DNA of 64,000 nucleotides from Aphidius gifuensis (lineage: Eukaryota > Arthropoda > Insecta > Hymenoptera > Braconidae). Under the pieces are notes generated by a model. The model did not search any database and was not told where the DNA came from. It worked only from the letters and a program-made list of their open reading frames with translations. Positions 61,587 to 64,000 of the stretch are shown here, piece after piece (position 1 is the first letter of the stretch; every line of letters starts with the position of its first letter). Position numbers and translations under genes: made by a program. The DNA lies in the NCBI RefSeq assembly GCF_014905175.1, contig NC_057788.1, forward strand, positions 23,282,154-23,346,153, given 5' to 3'.

Positions 61587-64000
61587 CTATAAAATAAATA
61601 ATAAATTAATCAATAATTTTTTATTTATAATAATAATATAGCAAATATTATTGTTGTTAGATTTTTTAAATTTTTTATTTACATCAAAGATCATTGAACT
61701 TTGATATACACATTAAAATGCAATGAGTGTTTTTTTGAAAAAAAAAAACTATTTCAACATTTGTTTGTCCTTCGATCAGGTGAATGGAATTATTGTCTTG
61801 ATTATTGCAATGTTGTACATGATGAATTAATCATTACAAATATATATTAATTGAGACTAACATGGTTATCTTGTTGCAATTTTTTTTCCTCATGAATAAC
61901 TGCATTTATTTCTTTTTTTTTTCGTTATATACATTTTACATCAAACGTTAGTTTTTTTTTTTTTTTTTTATTATCAATTTTTCATAAGTGAATATATCAA
62001 GTAATCATGGATATTATTTTCATATTTTGTATAAAGGGAGGTATAAAAGACAGACTCCGGAAAACTTGTAGAGAATATCGAAAATCAATTTTCAGTGTTC
62101 AACTTTTAATATGGGGGTTGAGATAAAAATTTAAAATAAATTTAAAAAATAATTTATTATTTCATTTTTCATGACAATAATTATTTTTTTGTTTATTTTT
62201 ATTTTTATATAAAATTTTTAAAAGCTTTTTTAAATTTGTAGTCTTGGACATGAAACGATTTATTTCAATGTGACCTATTTTATTCGTATCACGATTAAAT
62301 GATAAGAACCATGTTAAGAAAATACTGAAAGTGTTTGTCTACAATAAACATAAAAAATTGTGGTTAATAATAAAAATAAACATAGAAAAATAATGACAAA
62401 AAAAAGAGAATGGGTATATATATTTGATATTAACGATTTGATGTTATCGTTTTTTATGTCCATGATGACCAAGACAATTCCAAGTAAATTATCATCCAGC
62501 CAAATAAAATAAAAAGAAAAAAAAATTGAAATCAATTTGAGGGGGTATAATGGTTTAGCTTCTTTTAGTTTATTTTATTTTATATACTTTTTTCTATTCA
62601 TCGAGTGATGCTGACAATGAAAGATCCATTGGTTATAGAAAAAAAGAAAAAAAAAAATCTACAATTCACATGGGGATGGTTAGGCAAGACTAAGTCGATA
62701 ATTTGAAATGAAAAAAAAAAAAAAAAAAACAAACAAAGTGTATAGGGGACTGGATGAATTTTGTTCTTTAGTCGATTGAAATTTTGCCGATATCTGTTAA
62801 TTCCACTTGGTTGGGCGTTCGCTATAGAATTTTGTAATTCAAAAAGCAAAAAAAAAAAGGGAAAAAACAATAGAGGGAACCTGATAATTCAGACTAAACT
62901 GTTGGACATTGGGATTTTGATTGAGAAACATATGGGGCTAGGGTACCCTTTTACCAGAATCATTTTTTTTTTTTTGTCTTTCATTTTTTTGTGCTGGACC
63001 CAAGTGAGTTATCAGCTGGCGCCAGAAATCTGAACAATCGGATCAACAAACACACGCGCTTCACTAATCAACCCTCAATCAATTTTGTTACTTTTATTTT
63101 TAAATTGAAAGTATAGACATTTCGGATTTGTCACTATTACGTATCTTGATTTTAATTTAAAAATTATGTCTCTAAATATATTTTATATATTGAAAATTTA
63201 TTTTTTGTTATTATCGATTGAAATATAATTTAAAATAAAAAAAAAAAAGTATATCTATATTCGTGAAAGTAGGTCCTTTTGTTATTATTAATCGGAATAT
63301 TCTTAAAAAAAAAAAAGAGCCTAAAATTTGTGGAGTTATTATTAAATTTACGTTTTATTAAATTTCTTTTCTTTTTTTTTTTTTTTACTATTTTTTTTGA
63401 GGCAACGCGTCAGCGCAAAAATGAGAACGAATAAATTTTTTTTTTTATTTTCAAGTCTCATTAAGCCGCATATATCAGAGGAAAAAAAATAAAAAAAAAA
63501 AGTTTGGCAACATGAAAAAAAATTATAAAAAAAAAAAACGAATTTAAAAATGAAAAATGATATAAAATTAAATAAAATGTTTACTGTTAAAAAAAATAAA
63601 ATAAATAAATAAAAAAATTTGAGATTATTTTTGTTATAAGCTGGTGCGATTAATTTTGTTTAATTACAGTAAACTCGTTGAAATAGTTATTGTATTATTT
63701 TAGCAATAATAAATTAACGGAAAATTTTTTTTTTTACAGTTTTACAAATATTATTAAATCATTTATGAAAGTTGATAATATATGTTTTAAAAATTATTCA
63801 TGATTTATTTTTTTAATTCCTCAAGTATATTGTGATTATATAAATTGAGTAATATATTTAAAATATAAAATGATCTATTTTTTAAATATAGAATATTTTA
63901 AATTTATTAAATACTTCCTATGTTTTCCAAGATGAAAAAGAAAAAATTAACTGACGATTATGTTTGATAATAATTTTATAAACTTTACTCTCCATATGTA
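61587..64000. other. Probable intron and upstream region of the NRF-type gene
   Basis: 2.4 kb, mostly poly-A/T. A mixed-composition stretch at 62600-63060 stands out. A TATA-like GTATAAAAGA occurs at 62041 on plus with no gene after it. No exon continuing the NRF frame was found. Confidence 0.4.

Noticed and set aside
62041..62050. TATA-box-like GTATAAAAGA on plus.
   Set aside because: No initiator at the usual spacing (a TCAGTG lies about 50 bp on) and no plus-strand gene follows.
62598..62870. 90-codon minus frame upstream of the NRF-type gene as a missing exon.
   Set aside because: No wording from the NRF N-terminal domain, and poly-T translations at both ends; phase and splice sites do not connect to 61586.
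1..64000. tRNA, rRNA, CRISPR arrays, intact transposase or viral genes.
   Set aside because: Looked for on both strands by eye (clover-leaf arms, CCA-adjacent T-loops, DDE or reverse-transcriptase motifs, regularly spaced repeats); none seen. A tRNAscan, Infernal or RepeatMasker run would be needed to exclude small or old copies.

Overview
The window is a stretch of nuclear DNA from an insect, probably a very AT-rich hymenopteran such as a parasitoid wasp. The evidence is short GT-AG introns, A/T-ending codons, long A/T homopolymers, and a gene set that includes an insect-type V-ATPase subunit H with a cassette exon, an NR5B (Hr39-like) nuclear receptor and a nose-resistant-to-fluoxetine (NRF)-type acyltransferase. 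The order is an inference from composition and style; nothing here names a species.

Layout. Bases 1-20,764 are gene-dense: the 3' end of ALG2 (+), RNA polymerase I subunit 2 (POLR1B, +), V-ATPase subunit H (-), URB1/NPA1 (+), two tandem single-exon paralogues of an unfamiliar protein family (-), two small three-exon Cys-rich genes (+), and an intronless MCM8 (-). Neighbours are often convergent with only 150-400 bp between them, while V-ATPase H and URB1 are divergent across about 480 bp. Bases 20,765-30,211 hold almost no coding sequence but carry a series of GC-richer islands, at least one good 5' splice site and several nuclear-receptor-like half-sites; they look like the 5' leader introns and control region of the Hr39 gene, whose coding exons lie at 30,366-33,454. 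Bases 36,239-39,976 form a large imperfect inverted repeat with a nearly perfect core hairpin. SURF6 follows (40,695-41,791, +). A single-pass membrane protein gene (-) occupies 43,115-46,571; its tail contains four in-frame stop codons, and its 5' leader probably extends 10 kb or more upstream. Bases 56,300-60,569 are AT-rich and apparently empty. The last gene is the C-terminal part of an NRF-like acyltransferase (60,570-61,586, -), whose upstream exons were not found in the window.

Functional themes. POLR1B, URB1 and SURF6 all act in nucleolar ribosome production, but they are separated by unrelated genes and no shared control is visible. The observations most worth a second look are the inverted repeat, the stop-interrupted membrane-protein tail, the paralogue pair in which one copy has lost the conserved Cys/His-bearing tail architecture, the V-ATPase H cassette exon with its weak acceptor, and the island-rich Hr39 upstream region. 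No tRNA, rRNA, CRISPR array or intact transposase gene was seen.
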